Source: Aselliscus stoliczkanus (lineage: Eukaryota > Chordata > Mammalia > Chiroptera > Hipposideridae). From it: DNA of 64,000 nt. Under the pieces are notes generated by a model. It searched no databases and had not been told where the DNA came from. It saw only the letters and a list, made by a program, of their open reading frames with translations. Of the stretch, positions 23,831 through 34,331 are shown piece after piece; within the stretch, counting starts at the first letter, position 1; each line of letters opens with the position of its first letter. The DNA is taken from positions 100,257,001 through 100,321,000 of the forward strand of contig CM066729.1 in the NCBI GenBank assembly GCA_033961575.1, read 5' to 3'. A program made the translations under genes and the position numbers.

Positions 23831-24508
23831 ACTATACTGCTTTTATATGAGCCTTATATCAGGTGACAACTTATAATGTAGGAGAGTTTTGTTTGGATAC
23901 ATGGATAGAGAACTATCTGATAAATCTCCCTTTAAACTACTATTAAATATAATGAGTAATAAGTTACCTGACAAAGGAGAGCCTGGTTATAAGGAAACCA
24001 CTTTTAGGAAAAACACTATCTCTATGGGGCTCCCTTCCAAGATGCCATTTCAAAATTTAAGGCATTCTTCTAGGAGATGTGGAAACTAAGAGGGAGACCA
24101 TGCTTCAGAAATTACCCATTGCCCAGCACTAGATATAATCTTTCAGTTGAATCTAGTCATTATTCATCTTGATACGTATAGCTTCATATCCCAAGTGGAT
24201 ATAAAAATCTATAAGTCCTTGAAAGCTCTTGCATTTTTCAATGTATGATTAGTTTCATGTATAGCAAAAGGTTGTTAAAATTTCTACAATAAAAAAATAA
24301 AATAGAAAACGTGTTAACATAGTTTCCCAACTTCATTTGACTACAGAACACCCTTTTCATTCAACACATATAAGTGTCTGAGTGTTTAATCCAGAATTTG
24401 CAACACTTGAGCATATTAGAATTCATGTTGAATCTCTGCAACCTCCCAAATGTTATCAAAAATTGAAAATTCGCATGAATAACTAGTGATTTGAAAGAAA
24501 AATATATA
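23831..24508. other. Unclassified, with MER3-like patch
   Basis: About 24310-24390 ('gtttcccaacttcatttgac.acagaacaccctttt') resembles one half of the hAT element MER3. The rest is unclassified. The open frame at 23889-24089 has no recognised domain. Confidence 0.45.
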
Positions 24509-24510
24509 TA

Positions 24511-24591
24511 TTGGGTTGTCCAAAAAGTCATGACGCATTTTTGCAATGAAAAACATAGAAAAAATACGTCATCACTTTTCTGACAACCCAA
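24511..24591. mobile_element. Mariner-derived hairpin MITE (81 bp)
   Basis: Starts ttgggttgtccaaaaagtca and ends tgacaacccaa, flanked by TA at 24509-24510 and 24592-24593. The halves pair almost fully around a tgcaatgaaaaacatag centre. Ends match the mariner at 45297-46827, so it looks like an internal-deletion derivative moved by that transposase. Confidence 0.93.
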
Positions 24592-24593
24592 TA

Positions 24594-25756
24594 GCAAATT
24601 AGCAAAATTTTATTCTAAATAATGAATATTTATTATTTTTGAATACTTACAAAGCTGAAAATATTCTGTAACCACCTTATTTACATAAGATGGAGGAAGA
24701 ATAGATTATTAATATACATTTATCTCTTTGATCTCATTCTTCCTAACTTTCTTAACTACCCCTAACTTTCATACTTTCATCATTGCCTTTTCTCTACTTA
24801 TCAATGATAAATTTACAACTGAAATATATTTGCCAAGTATATGTATACATAGATACATACAGCAACATGTTTTCCCGTTACATTCTGATTTTTTTTCTCT
24901 TACTGAAATAAATAGATTTGCTTAAATATTTTTTGTTTGAAGCTTTGTTAAAGAAGACACTTTTTACAAGGTTAATCCTAAACTAAATTAAAGTGATTAA
25001 GAATCTATTCACTACCCTTGAACAAAAGCCACAGGATGTTTTATAGGCTTGACATGAGTTGAATCTTTTGGAAGCTATCTGTATTTGGAGCAAAAACAGG
25101 CAACTGGTGAGAACAGATAAAATAGAATTCTGTCCATGAATTTAATGGCAAAGAAACAAAACTGCCTTCGTGTTGTTATCCATGCCAGCTGAGCCCATAT
25201 TTCTCAGTTCCTTCCAACTATTACCAGTAGGAAACTTATCAAGGGAGATTGATATCAATGTCTGAATTTAGCAAAATGTTAATTTCACTGAGTCTGTCTG
25301 GTATTCTCAATCAAAGACTAAGATAGAGTTTCATGGTATGCTTCCTTTGGTTATACCTCTAATTGTAGGAATGAATGCCCGTTCCATCATTTCAGTCATT
25401 CTATGTCATGGTATCTTTTTCAAAAAGTTCTCTGCTGATTATAAAATGTAACACATATTCCTTTTATAACACGTGGAAAATGCAATACACACATATGTGT
25501 GCCTATGTATAAACAAGAAAACAATAATAAGATGTGATTCCTAAGGATAAAGATGATAACGTATTTTTCATATTTAGTACAATAATTTCTCATCTATTCT
25601 CCCAATAAGGTCAATCACCTGATTTTCCTCATTGTGACACTTTCACATTTTCCCTAATGTCTCTCATTAGAATGGCTTGCAATACTGGGAAGATGGGTCC
25701 TTTAGTTATATTTATATGTGTATTTTCTTCTATCTTTACGCCATTTCTGCTATTCA
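24594..25756. other. Unclassified AT-rich sequence
   Basis: No gene or confident repeat. Around 25560-25650 there is a weak reversed-MIR feel, too diverged to call. Confidence 0.5.
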
Positions 25757-26345
25757 GTTTAATTCAACACACTATATCAACTCTTACCATGTGTCAGACA
25801 CTTGTCTGGGCACAGGGAATCCACAATTACAAACATAATGTTTCCATTCCAATTCTCATTAATAAAAACAATGTATTTTAAAAATAAAGAAACACCAGTA
25901 CGATATGTAAATTAACAGAAAATTAAATAGTAGTGATTGTTATGCTGAGAAGTAAGGCAGAGTGTTGTCGGAGAGACTGGAAATCTACTTTAGATTAGGT
26001 AATAAGGAAAGTTCTCTCTAGATGAAATATAAACTGGAGATATGAATATCAAAAATGAGTTGTCCATGTTAATAAAGATCAGAGAAGGAAAAATGATTCA
26101 GGAGGAAGAAATAACTAGTGCAAAATCTTGACTGCAAACAAAGCAATGGGTGTATCTGAGAAACAGAAACACAGCATGGTTGGGACATAAAGAGCAAGGG
26201 GAAAAATGGTTCAGAATAAATGGAAAGAACTGGGGATGGACTGGCAAGGTTATGTAGGGTTTTGCAGGCCAGGGCAAATGTGGAATTTATTACAAGTGCA
26301 ATGAAAAGGCACTGGGAGATTTTAAGCAATTGTATACATGATGAA
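25757..26345 (+). repeat. L2 3'-end relic
   Basis: Long diverged match to L2 in consensus order: 'taccatgtgtcagacacttgtctgggcacagg', then 'ctactttagattagg...', 'gcaaaatcttgactgc...aaagcaatggg', 'atgtagggttttgcaggccagggcaaatgtgga' and 'aagtgcaatgaaaaggcactgggagattttaag'. L2 is an ancient LINE. The frame at 26220-26498 is non-coding. Confidence 0.78.
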
Positions 26346-27788
26346 TGTTTTTTAAGGAACTCATTCTTGACTATAAATATGCAACTCAGCTACATATTTG
26401 GCTTTACAAAAATGCCAAAATTGGACTGGACCCACGAGAAAGAAAAAAAAAAGTTTAATCTCTGTGTTTTCACACAAATCCCTTATGGACATAATTGAAT
26501 TTCTGCAAACAAATGTTATCGTTACTGGTAGGAGCACTGAGAAACTAGCTTTGGGCTAGAAATCTGAATGAACATGGATGCTGTGATTTTCTAGTTGTGT
26601 GACCTTGAGTGAATAAGTTTTCTAGAAGACTTAGAGCCCAAATCAGAAAAGGTGGACGTTACACTGACTCACCTTAAACAATTCTACAAAAATATCCTTT
26701 TCCTCTTTTCCTACCTCTCTTCAAGTCACTTACTTATGGACCATTTTCTTAAGGAAAAATAAAATGATAAACCAACAAGAATCAGAGCTGTCCATGCTGG
26801 TTACTACAAATAACAGAGGCAGTCCCCATTGTCATCTATGTTTGCAACTAATGCTACACATTAAGTTTGGAAAAATAACTAATCCAAAAAGTAGGTATCA
26901 TCAAAGAGAGGGTTCCTGTAGCATCAACATTGTCCAGAAGAAACTTGCTTATAGATGCCCAGCAAAACTTACTTGCTTATTAAAAAAGGTTGATTCTATT
27001 TACTAAATGTTATTTTTTTATATTGTGCTAATTTGAAAAGAAAATTAACACTGTGATCTGAACATGACCTGAATACCCAAATAAGCATTCTGATTTAAAA
27101 TTCTCAGGGAAATATGAATAAATAAATAATAAAATTATAAAAATGTATCATAAAGTAATAGAACTCTTTACTACTGGCATGCATAATTTCTTCAATATCA
27201 GAAATGTTTACCAGATACTGGGATCTGTTTAGTCATACCATGTTTTAAAAGCATACAATATGAGCAAAACACAATTAACTGAAGGGAAAAAACAAGATAT
27301 AGTAATTAGACAAAGAATGCCAAGAACCTACAAGGTATTACAGAAATATACCAGCAAATCATTTTCAAAAGGCATGATTAGTTTCCGGATATAATTTGCC
27401 CATATGCACCGCCTGGCAAAGCAATGGAAAGTGATTCCCCAATGCCCCAATCCTTTCCCATAGACTACCCCTGTGAGTTCTTTCCTCTTCAAGGTTGCTT
27501 TTGACATTAAGATGTGGGGAGAAGAAAAGCAAATAGAAAAAGATGAACAGAAGGAATAGAGCCAAGAAACCCAGGTTTTTCAAACCTTCACAATTGTAGT
27601 TCTTAATGAACATTTCAGATACCTATGTGGAGTAATGACGCTCTGCTGTTTTTGAGCAAAGTAAAGTGGGTTGGAAGATTTTGTAAAGGAAAAGAAAGAA
27701 CAATGAATTGGTTACTACCTCTTCCAAATTTAGCCAACATTTTAGCATAAATTTGTGCATATTCCTTAGATATCTGAGCTTCAGAATC
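26346..27788. other. Unclassified, with short MIR-like patch
   Basis: About 26560-26650 carries the MIR core phrase 'ctagttgtgtgaccttgagtga'. The rest is unclassified AT-rich DNA. Open frames at 26764-27006 and 27365-27613 show no domain. Confidence 0.5.
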
Positions 27789-27950
27789 TTTTTTTTTTTA
27801 AATTAAAGTTTATTAGGGTGACAATTGTTAGAAAAATTACATAGATTTCAAGTGCACAATTCTGTAATACATCATCTATATATCACATTGTTCACTACCC
27901 AGGGTGAGTTCTCTTTCCATCACCATATATTTGACCCTGTTTACCCTCTT
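27789..27950 (-). mobile_element. L1 3'-end fragment (type II), reverse
   Basis: T-run, 'aaagtttattagggtgacaat', 'caagtgcacaattctgtaatacatc', 'ttcactacccagggtgagttc', ending at 'ttaccctctt'. The L1 match stops exactly where a large palindrome begins. No target duplication is evident. Confidence 0.88.
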
Positions 27951-28056
27951 GTACAAAGAAATGAAAGACAAGGTAGTTATATATCCTTATTTTGTAGAGG
28001 AAGATTCATCTACAAAATAAGGATATTTAACTAACCTACCTTTCAGTTCTTTGTAC
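27951..28056. repeat. 106-bp palindrome abutting an L1 5' junction
   Basis: The left arm starts gtacaaagaa at 27951 and the right arm ends ttctttgtac at 28056. The arms, each about 50 nt, pair with roughly seven mismatches; the inner part (atatccttattttgtaga) pairs perfectly. The centre is about gaggaagattcat. Not part of L1. It could be a MITE, a fold-back duplication, or a stem-loop RNA gene. Confidence 0.85.
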
Positions 28057-28099
28057 ATTCCAAAATTGTATGCATCTAGAATGAATCATGCACTAAGTC

Positions 28100-28480
28100 A
28101 TATAATAAACACTTATTGGCCCCAGACTTTCTCTATGACTTCATCTTCAACCAAGTACTCTGTATCCTTCAGCCACATTGACCTTGGTCTTCCTGGAACA
28201 AGCAACCTTGTTCTCATATCAGAGCCTTTAAGCATTACATAACTTTTGCCTGGAATATTCTCAGTGTCCACCCTTTATCATTATTCAAATCTGTTCTCAG
28301 TTGTCACCTCTTCAAAGACACCTTCCTCAATCAGACACCTACCTAAAGTACCTTTACTCTTTCATTCTTTTGAACACATGTATTTCTCTTAGCATCTGTT
28401 ATGATCAGCAGTTGATCACCTGCCCCCTCCATTCCTGTCAAAGTGAGAGCTCCAGGAAGTGTGCCAAGTGTTGCCATTTT
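28100..28480 (-). repeat. L2 relic, reverse
   Basis: Antisense L2 order is visible: 'ttttgcctggaatattctc', 'ttcaaatctgttctcagttgtcacctcttcaaagacaccttcctcaa' (split by divergence), and 'gtcaaagtgagagctccaggaagtg'. Ancient and non-coding. Confidence 0.65.
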
Positions 28481-29212
28481 TAATTCTATGAAATGTATAG
28501 TATCACATATGTGAGCATTCCATCATTCTTCAATAAAGACAGAATATTTATGCTTTATATCCCATTGGCATATTAGACTTAGTTTAAAACCAAACCTTTC
28601 AAGTTCTGGATTGTCTTTTAATTTTTCCAGTTATCTGTTTTCTATATTAGAAGTCTTAATTTATTCCCTCACCTCATCTCTTCAATTATTCTACCATTAA
28701 GTGCAGTGATAGTCACTCTTCCACCTACTTTTCTATACCAATCTTGAAACAACTTCCATAATCTCTGACTTTTTTGTGTGCTCTGAATGATAAAGAGGAA
28801 GTGTGCCTAAGACTCTAGCTTCATGTGGCTCCTTGCAGCTAAAAATAAACTAGTTGTTTTTTTTGTTTTGTTTTGTTTTTTTGCACATCAACCTAACTGA
28901 TTGAACCTAATCATCCTAGTTTGCAAGGTCCTGTGATATATGGTTCATCTAAGCTTTCAAATTTCCTAACTACCAATCATTTAGGTCAACGCCAAATCTC
29001 TGTAACATACTAATTTTGCAGAATTAAAAATTAAAAAGAGACTCCCTGTTATCATTTAATTCCCTCATGGAGAAAAAAATGTAAAGAAACCTTATCACTG
29101 ACAAAAAGTAAATGACAAAAAATGCAGTGTCTGAAAACACTGAAGCATGATCTCTTCCTGAGATACACCTTCTATAGAAGTCAAATGCTTCTAACAGACT
29201 CTCACTGGCTCC
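28481..29212. other. Unclassified sequence
   Basis: No gene or confident repeat. A (TTTTG)n patch lies at about 28855-28880. Confidence 0.5.
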
Positions 29213-29717
29213 TGTAGGTAGAATCACGGTCCATCAATGACACCCACAACAACATTTCCAGAGGTGTTTTACATGGCAAGAGAGACTCTGCAGGTGGGAT
29301 TAAAGTTAAGGACCTTGAGATGCAAAGAATATCCTGGATTACCTGGGTGGGCCCAGTCTAATCACACTAGCTCTAAAAAATGGAAGAGAATGGAAGAAAG
29401 GTGAGTCAGAAAAATGCCAACTAAGAAAGACTTGATTCCTGCTTTTTGATGCTTGGTTTTGAAGATGGAAGATATGGATCAGGAATGTGACAGCCTTTAG
29501 AAAGATGTAAGGGCTCTCAGTAGATAGGCAGCTAAAAACAATGGCCGCTGTGGTGGTGAATTTTATGTCAGTGTCACTGGGCTAAGGAGTCACAGGTAAA
29601 CATTTTTCCTGGGTGTATCTGTGAAGCTGTTTCTGGACGAGATTAGCATTTGAATCTGTAGACTGAGTGAAAAAGAAAGCCTTCACCAATGTGGGTAAGT
29701 ATCAACCAGTTCCCGAG

Positions 29718-30789
29718 GTCCAGTAACAGGTCACCGTGTAAAAACTTCACATATTTAAAATGACTTCTTGGAATACTATCCTGCCATAAGAAAAGATGAA
29801 ATAGTGCCATTTCCAACAACATGGATAGATCTTGAGATTATGCTAAGTGAAACAAGTCAGGGAGAAAAAGTAGAGAGCCGTATGATTTCATTGATATGTG
29901 CAATATAAAACCAAAAACAACAAAAGAACAAGAAAAACAAATGAAGAAGCAGAACTCATAGGCACAGAAAATAGTTTAATGGCTACTAGAGGGTAAGGGG
30001 GTGAGGGGTCATAGATGAGGGTAAAGGAATTAAATATATGGTGATGGAAGGAGAACTGACTCTGAGTAGTGAACACACAATGTGATATATAGGTGATGTA
30101 TTACAAAATTGTACACCTTAAATCTATGTAACTTTGCTGTCACCCTAATAAACTTTAATTCAACAAAATAAAATAAAATGACTTTTATCTTTTCTTTCTC
30201 GATTCAAATTAGCCTTGTCTAGTCTAATAGCATCATGACTCACTTGCTTCTCTTCTCTCCTTTTCCTTCCACCTTTGCACATACTGCCATCCACTCCCTT
30301 AATCATAAGCCCTTAGGACATTAGATTCTGATTAGCATCAGTCTTATAAATAAAGCTTCAGGTGTTGACCACAGAAACAGGGTTTCAGTCAAACAAAAGA
30401 TAACATCTGGACTTCCTTTGTGTTTCAGCTCCAGACCCACGAAGGCAGAAGAGCCCTACCTGCCATATCTCCTGGGAACCAGACAGAATGATGCCATGAT
30501 TGGCATCAGGACCAATGCAATGATCAACTGCCTCCTACCCTATCCCTGACCAAAAGGTAGAGTCCAAGACCCCAACTCCCTTAGAGACCATGGCTAATGA
30601 TTTTTTCCCTGTATAATCTATACCCTAGAGGCTGTCACAGAGTCAGGTCTTTGAGCACTGGCTCACCTGTGTCTCTGGCCTTGGCACCATTTCCTTAAAT
30701 AAATCTTTACTTTCTTTGCTGCAAACCCCTGTCCATGTCTTGTTTGGCTTTGATGTGCACAGACGGACTTTTTAGTTCATGAACAGTCC
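29718..30789 (+). mobile_element. Solo LTR A (class I-like), 4-bp TSD, split by L1
   Basis: Insertion at 29722-30785 within the MLT2-like LTR, with GTCC at 29718-29721 and 30786-30789; a 4-bp duplication fits class I ERVs. It ends in CA and has AATAAA at 30698-30703 followed by a U5-like pyrimidine-rich stretch. Its first two bases are AG rather than TG, probably a mutation. An L1 tail interrupts it at 29767-30174; without it the LTR is about 656 bp. There is no internal retroviral sequence, so it is solo. Family name unknown to me. Confidence 0.7.
29757..30184 (+). mobile_element. L1 3'-end fragment (type II), perfect TSD
   Basis: 5'-truncated L1 (29767-30174): tail of ORF2 ('gaatactatcctgccataag', 'gatcttgagattatgctaag') and 3' UTR, ending 'aataaactttaatt' plus A-rich tail. 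The duplication aaaatgactt is identical at 29757-29766 and 30175-30184. It is the innermost and so youngest layer of the nest. Confidence 0.93.
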
Positions 30790-31077
30790 TAAATAGAACA
30801 AAAAGGTAGAGAGAGAGTATATTTGTCTCTATGTTTGTGCTGGGACACCTGTCTTCTCCTTGCCCTCAGATATCAGACATCAGGCTTTGGAGCTCCTGGT
30901 TACTGGGTTATCTGATGCAGACCAGAATTTACACCATTGATTTCCCTGGCTCTCAAGACTTCAGGTTTGAAATGAAACTACATTACCAGATTTCTGGGGC
31001 CTCCAGCTTGCAGGTGGGAGGTCTTGGGACTTTTCAGCCTCCATAATCAAATGAGTCAATCCCTCATAATAATTTTG

Positions 31078-31146
<69 letters not shown>

Positions 31147-31147
31147 C
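31078..31147. repeat. (TATC)n microsatellite
   Basis: About 17 perfect TATC/ATCT units in the AT-rich tail of the MLT2-like LTR. Likely highly polymorphic. Confidence 0.97.
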
Positions 31148-31157
31148 CTACTGGTTC

Positions 31158-31641
31158 TGTAAAAGAGAAAACCACAGTCCCCAAATGATGTCACTTTTGC
31201 TAAAGCCCATGATACCAAACTTAGATATAATATCTGAGCTCATTGCTGTTTCAACCTCTCCCAGATCTTAATCAACCAGTCTGGAATTTTCTGGTGAACA
31301 CCAGTGAAGTAATCTCTCATGTGGGCCTTTCCCATCCCCATAAAGAAAAGAGGCAATTTACATGATAAAATCGTTGCTATGCGCTTCTCCCCAAAAGATG
31401 TCTTGGTCTAAAAAGAATCTTTTATTTTCTTTTGTTACTAGCACTACCTCCCTCACCCCATTCTTTTTCCCATAAACAAACAAACAAACAAACAAACAAA
31501 ACCAAGAAAACAAACTTCCATTTTGTACAACCACTCAGAGTGCCATTCTAGTGGCTAGATGGGATGCTGCCTGATTCATGAATCATGTAATAAAGCCAAT
31601 GATCTCTTTAAATCTGCTCAGTTACAGTTTGTTTTTTAACA
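31158..31641 (+). mobile_element. Solo LTR B, inserted near the MLT2 end
   Basis: About 484 bp starting TGTAAAAGAG and ending TTTTTTAACA, with AATAAA at 31589-31594 in the expected R-region position. It splits the MLT2 phrase 'ggttctg..tctggagaac'. Possible 4-bp duplication gttc (31154-31157) / gtac (31642-31645), one mismatch. A (CAAA)n run lies at about 31476-31500. Family unknown; no internal genes. Confidence 0.65.
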
Positions 31642-31910
31642 GTACCTTTTGTCTGGAGAACTGTGGCTAATACAGAGACCTTGATTCTATAACACCAAGG
31701 GGCTGAATTGTGCCCAAAATCCAAGCGAGCAGGAAATGGATTCTTCCCTAGAACCTCCAAAAAGGAATGCAGCCTGCTGACAACTTGATTTTAGTTGGGT
31801 AAGACCTGTGTAAGATTTGTGACTTGCAGAATGATGTGAGAAGAAATTGGTATTATTTAAGCCTCTTACTGTACAGTACTTTGTTATATCATTGATAGAA
31901 AACTAATACA

Positions 31911-32603
31911 GAGACCTAGTAAGGATGTCAGTAAAAGAGAGGATGTGATTTTAGCAGGAAGGAAAGAGCACTGCCATGCTTGAATGCACAATTACAGAAA
32001 TGGCTTCAAGCATTATCTCCTAACGCAATTGCCAAGTTAAAAGTGTAGATCAACATATGGGATCCCAGCACTTACCACCGGGGACATGAGATTGATAACT
32101 GTGATTAAACACCTTTAAAGGAAAAAGTAATTAAATTCAAGACTAAGTCAGGATCTAAATAAATATGCACTTAAAAATTCAAGTAAGCACAGATAAAGAG
32201 AAGTCACAAGTAAAAAGAAAAACAGACGTTCTTAGCAAATAAGAACAGTTGTTCTAAATCTGAGGCTAAGTGTGTTTAGCTCAGTATTCTTTTTCAGGGA
32301 CGCCAAGATTTTTGTTGTTTAAGTACTGTGAACCTCAAAACCCAGAAAACACAGATGTTCCCCACACATAGTGATCAAATTATGGACCTGCCTTCCAAGA
32401 ATTCATAGAAAATTTCTGAAAATTTTTCTTGTATTTTAGGTGCTAATGATTTTATTTTATTACAATTGTGTAAATTAAAACATTAAAAAGTTTCTACCAG
32501 CTTACTCTAGTACAGGTAGACCTGGAGAATTTTTTTTTCATTTTAATTAGATTAATGATTTTTGAACAGTTTTATATTTTTTATTCTTATATCCCAGGGT
32601 ACA
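31911..32603. other. Unclassified sequence
   Basis: No gene or confident repeat is seen directly downstream of the LTR nest. Confidence 0.5.
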
Positions 32604-32720
32604 GGTTTGATTTTATTTCCTCATCTGTAAAATATACATAGTTAATATCTATATCATAAATTTGTTGTGAGGAATAAATATGGTACTATAGGGGACACAT
32701 ATAGAATGGTGTGTAAGACT
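32604..32720 (+). repeat. MIR relic
   Basis: The phrases 'tttcctcatctgtaaaata', 'ttgttgtgaggaataaata' and 'gaatggtgtgtaagac' follow the MIR 3' half in order. Confidence 0.65.
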
Positions 32721-34249
32721 GTCAAAATACCTCTAAGACTGTCATAAATTTCAAATTTTATTGTTTGTGTTGTAATTTGCTGATCCTAACTTAATATTTT
32801 ATCACTTTCATTGCCTTTTTAAAAAGCTCCTTTCACGATGCTGATATTATATGTTACAATTGGCCATTTATTCAATTTTTTCATTAACCAATAACCTACA
32901 CTGCAGGTATATGCTAGGTATCGAAGTTAGGACAATGATCTAAACACTGACTTTCCTTACTTTCAAAGTGCTCTGGGTCCTGCATCTTCAAATTAGAATG
33001 GTAACTAGATGTCACATAGTGTAACAAGCTAATGCAGGCTAACTGAAAAAAAAAAACCCCAACATTCTCCCAATTCAGTATTTTAAATATTTAAAATATA
33101 AAGGTTTATTTATTTCCCTTGCCATGTTGGCTATGGGTACTGCAGACCATGCTAGTTGTCAATGACAGCTGAGCTTTGATCCTTACAGGAACATGTATTC
33201 CAGGACCACTGTGGTAGTGGAGGAGAAGAGACAGGTAGATAACGATCCACCTACAGTTTATTGACCAGTGCAAATCTCATGGTCCTGCCAAAACTCAAGA
33301 AGGTGAAGAACTCTGATCGTTGACGGGTCCAGTAAGAGAACCAGCGATATTAGTGTGCAACCCTCCCATGTGTATTTCTACCCTCACAATGAATAGTTTC
33401 TTGAACAGAGGTAGCAAACTGACAGCAAGGGTTGGAACCTTCTGGTAGACTTGGTTTGTATGATTCCCAGTTGAAGATCGTAGAGAGAACATTGAATTGT
33501 CAAAGTTACTTTAGAAATTGATACAACTTCAGTTCCAATGATGGTAAATCCAAATAAGTCTAATAAACCTGATTTTACAAATAGCAAATATTTAATGGAT
33601 ATATTTTATAAATAAGTTATATTTTTACTGTACACTAAGATTTATATTGTCATTAGAAAGACACATTTTAAATCTGATGTGCCCTTTCAATACCTTGCTA
33701 CAATATTTTTAGCTTATTTTCTCAAAGATGACAATAATCACATAGTTTTTGAAGCAAAAAAAAAGTCTGTTTTAAAAATGTGTCTCTATACTATATCTTT
33801 CTTTAAAGCAATTGTATTTTAGTGTCCACATCAATTACAGAAATTTTGCCAAACTCATACATTTTAATGTTCTCAAATTAACTAAGGTGATAAGCATACT
33901 TAGAACTTTTATATTCTATTCCACTTAAAGATCATTTTGCTATCCAGATGGTTTTCCTCTTTTGGATGTGGCACTTTCATATGTCTCACCTCTGAAGAAG
34001 GAGAGAATCTACAAATATTAATTTCACAATCTCAATGGCAGAAATGAAAATAATTACTGCGATTCAGCATGATTTCTCCAGTAAAATATCTACAGAATCT
34101 AGGATAGACCTTCAGAGCAATTTTATATTCTATTTTAAATATCCCAGTATGTTTTTCATATATAAACTTATAAACTATTATGGGACTATAGGTACCAGCT
34201 GAGTAGCAGCATATTAGTGAAAGTTTGTTCTCAAGTTCTTGGGCTTCTA
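32721..34249. other. Unclassified; distinct segment at about 33100-33490
   Basis: The GC-richer part at 33100-33490 differs in texture from its surroundings. On the minus strand it has an open frame of 65 codons (33295-33492) and an aataaa near 33255-33260. It could be an LTR end or a decayed processed copy, but I recognise neither. Confidence 0.4.
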
Positions 34250-34329
34250 TTGGGTTGTTGAAAAAGTCATGACATATTTTTCTATGTTTTTCATTGCAAA
34301 AATGTGTCATGACATTTCGAACAACCCAA
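34250..34329. mobile_element. Mariner-derived hairpin MITE (80 bp)
   Basis: Begins ttgggttgttgaaaaagtca and ends tttcgaacaacccaa, flanked by TA at 34248-34249 and 34330-34331. The halves are near-complementary around a gtttttcattgc centre. In the opposite orientation to the 24511 copy. Confidence 0.93.
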
Positions 34330-34331
34330 TA

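Larger units (their letters stand above)
29549..31674 (+). mobile_element. MLT2-like ERVL solo LTR, split by two younger LTRs
   Basis: Inserted in the MLT1-like LTR. It begins tgtggtggtgaattttatg, then 'gacgagattagcatttgaat' and 'gtagactgagtgaaa...aatgtggg' up to 29721. It resumes at 30790 with taaatagaacaaaaagg, 'ggagctcctggtta', 'tacaccattgatttccctgg', 'ttttcagcctccataatc' and a TATC microsatellite, and resumes again at 31646 with tctggagaactgtggctaataca. All pieces are in consensus order. No internal ERVL genes remain. Confidence 0.82.
29213..31910 (+). mobile_element. MLT1-like MaLR LTR, split by a 2.1-kb nest
   Basis: Ancient LTR of the ERVL-MaLR group. The left part (29213-29548) has tgtaggtagaatcac, tttacatggcaagagagactctgcag, attacctgggtgggcccagtctaatcac and ttgaagatgga. 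The right part (about 31675-31910) has aaggggctgaattgtgcc, ggattcttccctagaacctcc, acaacttgattttag and ends gatagaaaactaataca. The order matches the MLT1 consensus, and the two parts join cleanly once the inner elements are set aside. Non-coding; no viral gene is present. Confidence 0.82.

Noticed and set aside
26220..26498. 92-codon frame considered as a small gene
   Set aside because: Most of it is an L2 relic in the wrong frame for the L2 protein.
31078..31147. Regular direct repeats, considered as a CRISPR-like array
   Set aside because: Unit length is 4 bp with no spacers; it is a microsatellite in an LTR tail.
29722..31641. Possible endogenous retroviral genes within the LTR nest
   Set aside because: Only LTR sequence, an L1 tail and simple repeats are present; no gag, pol or env-like frame was seen.
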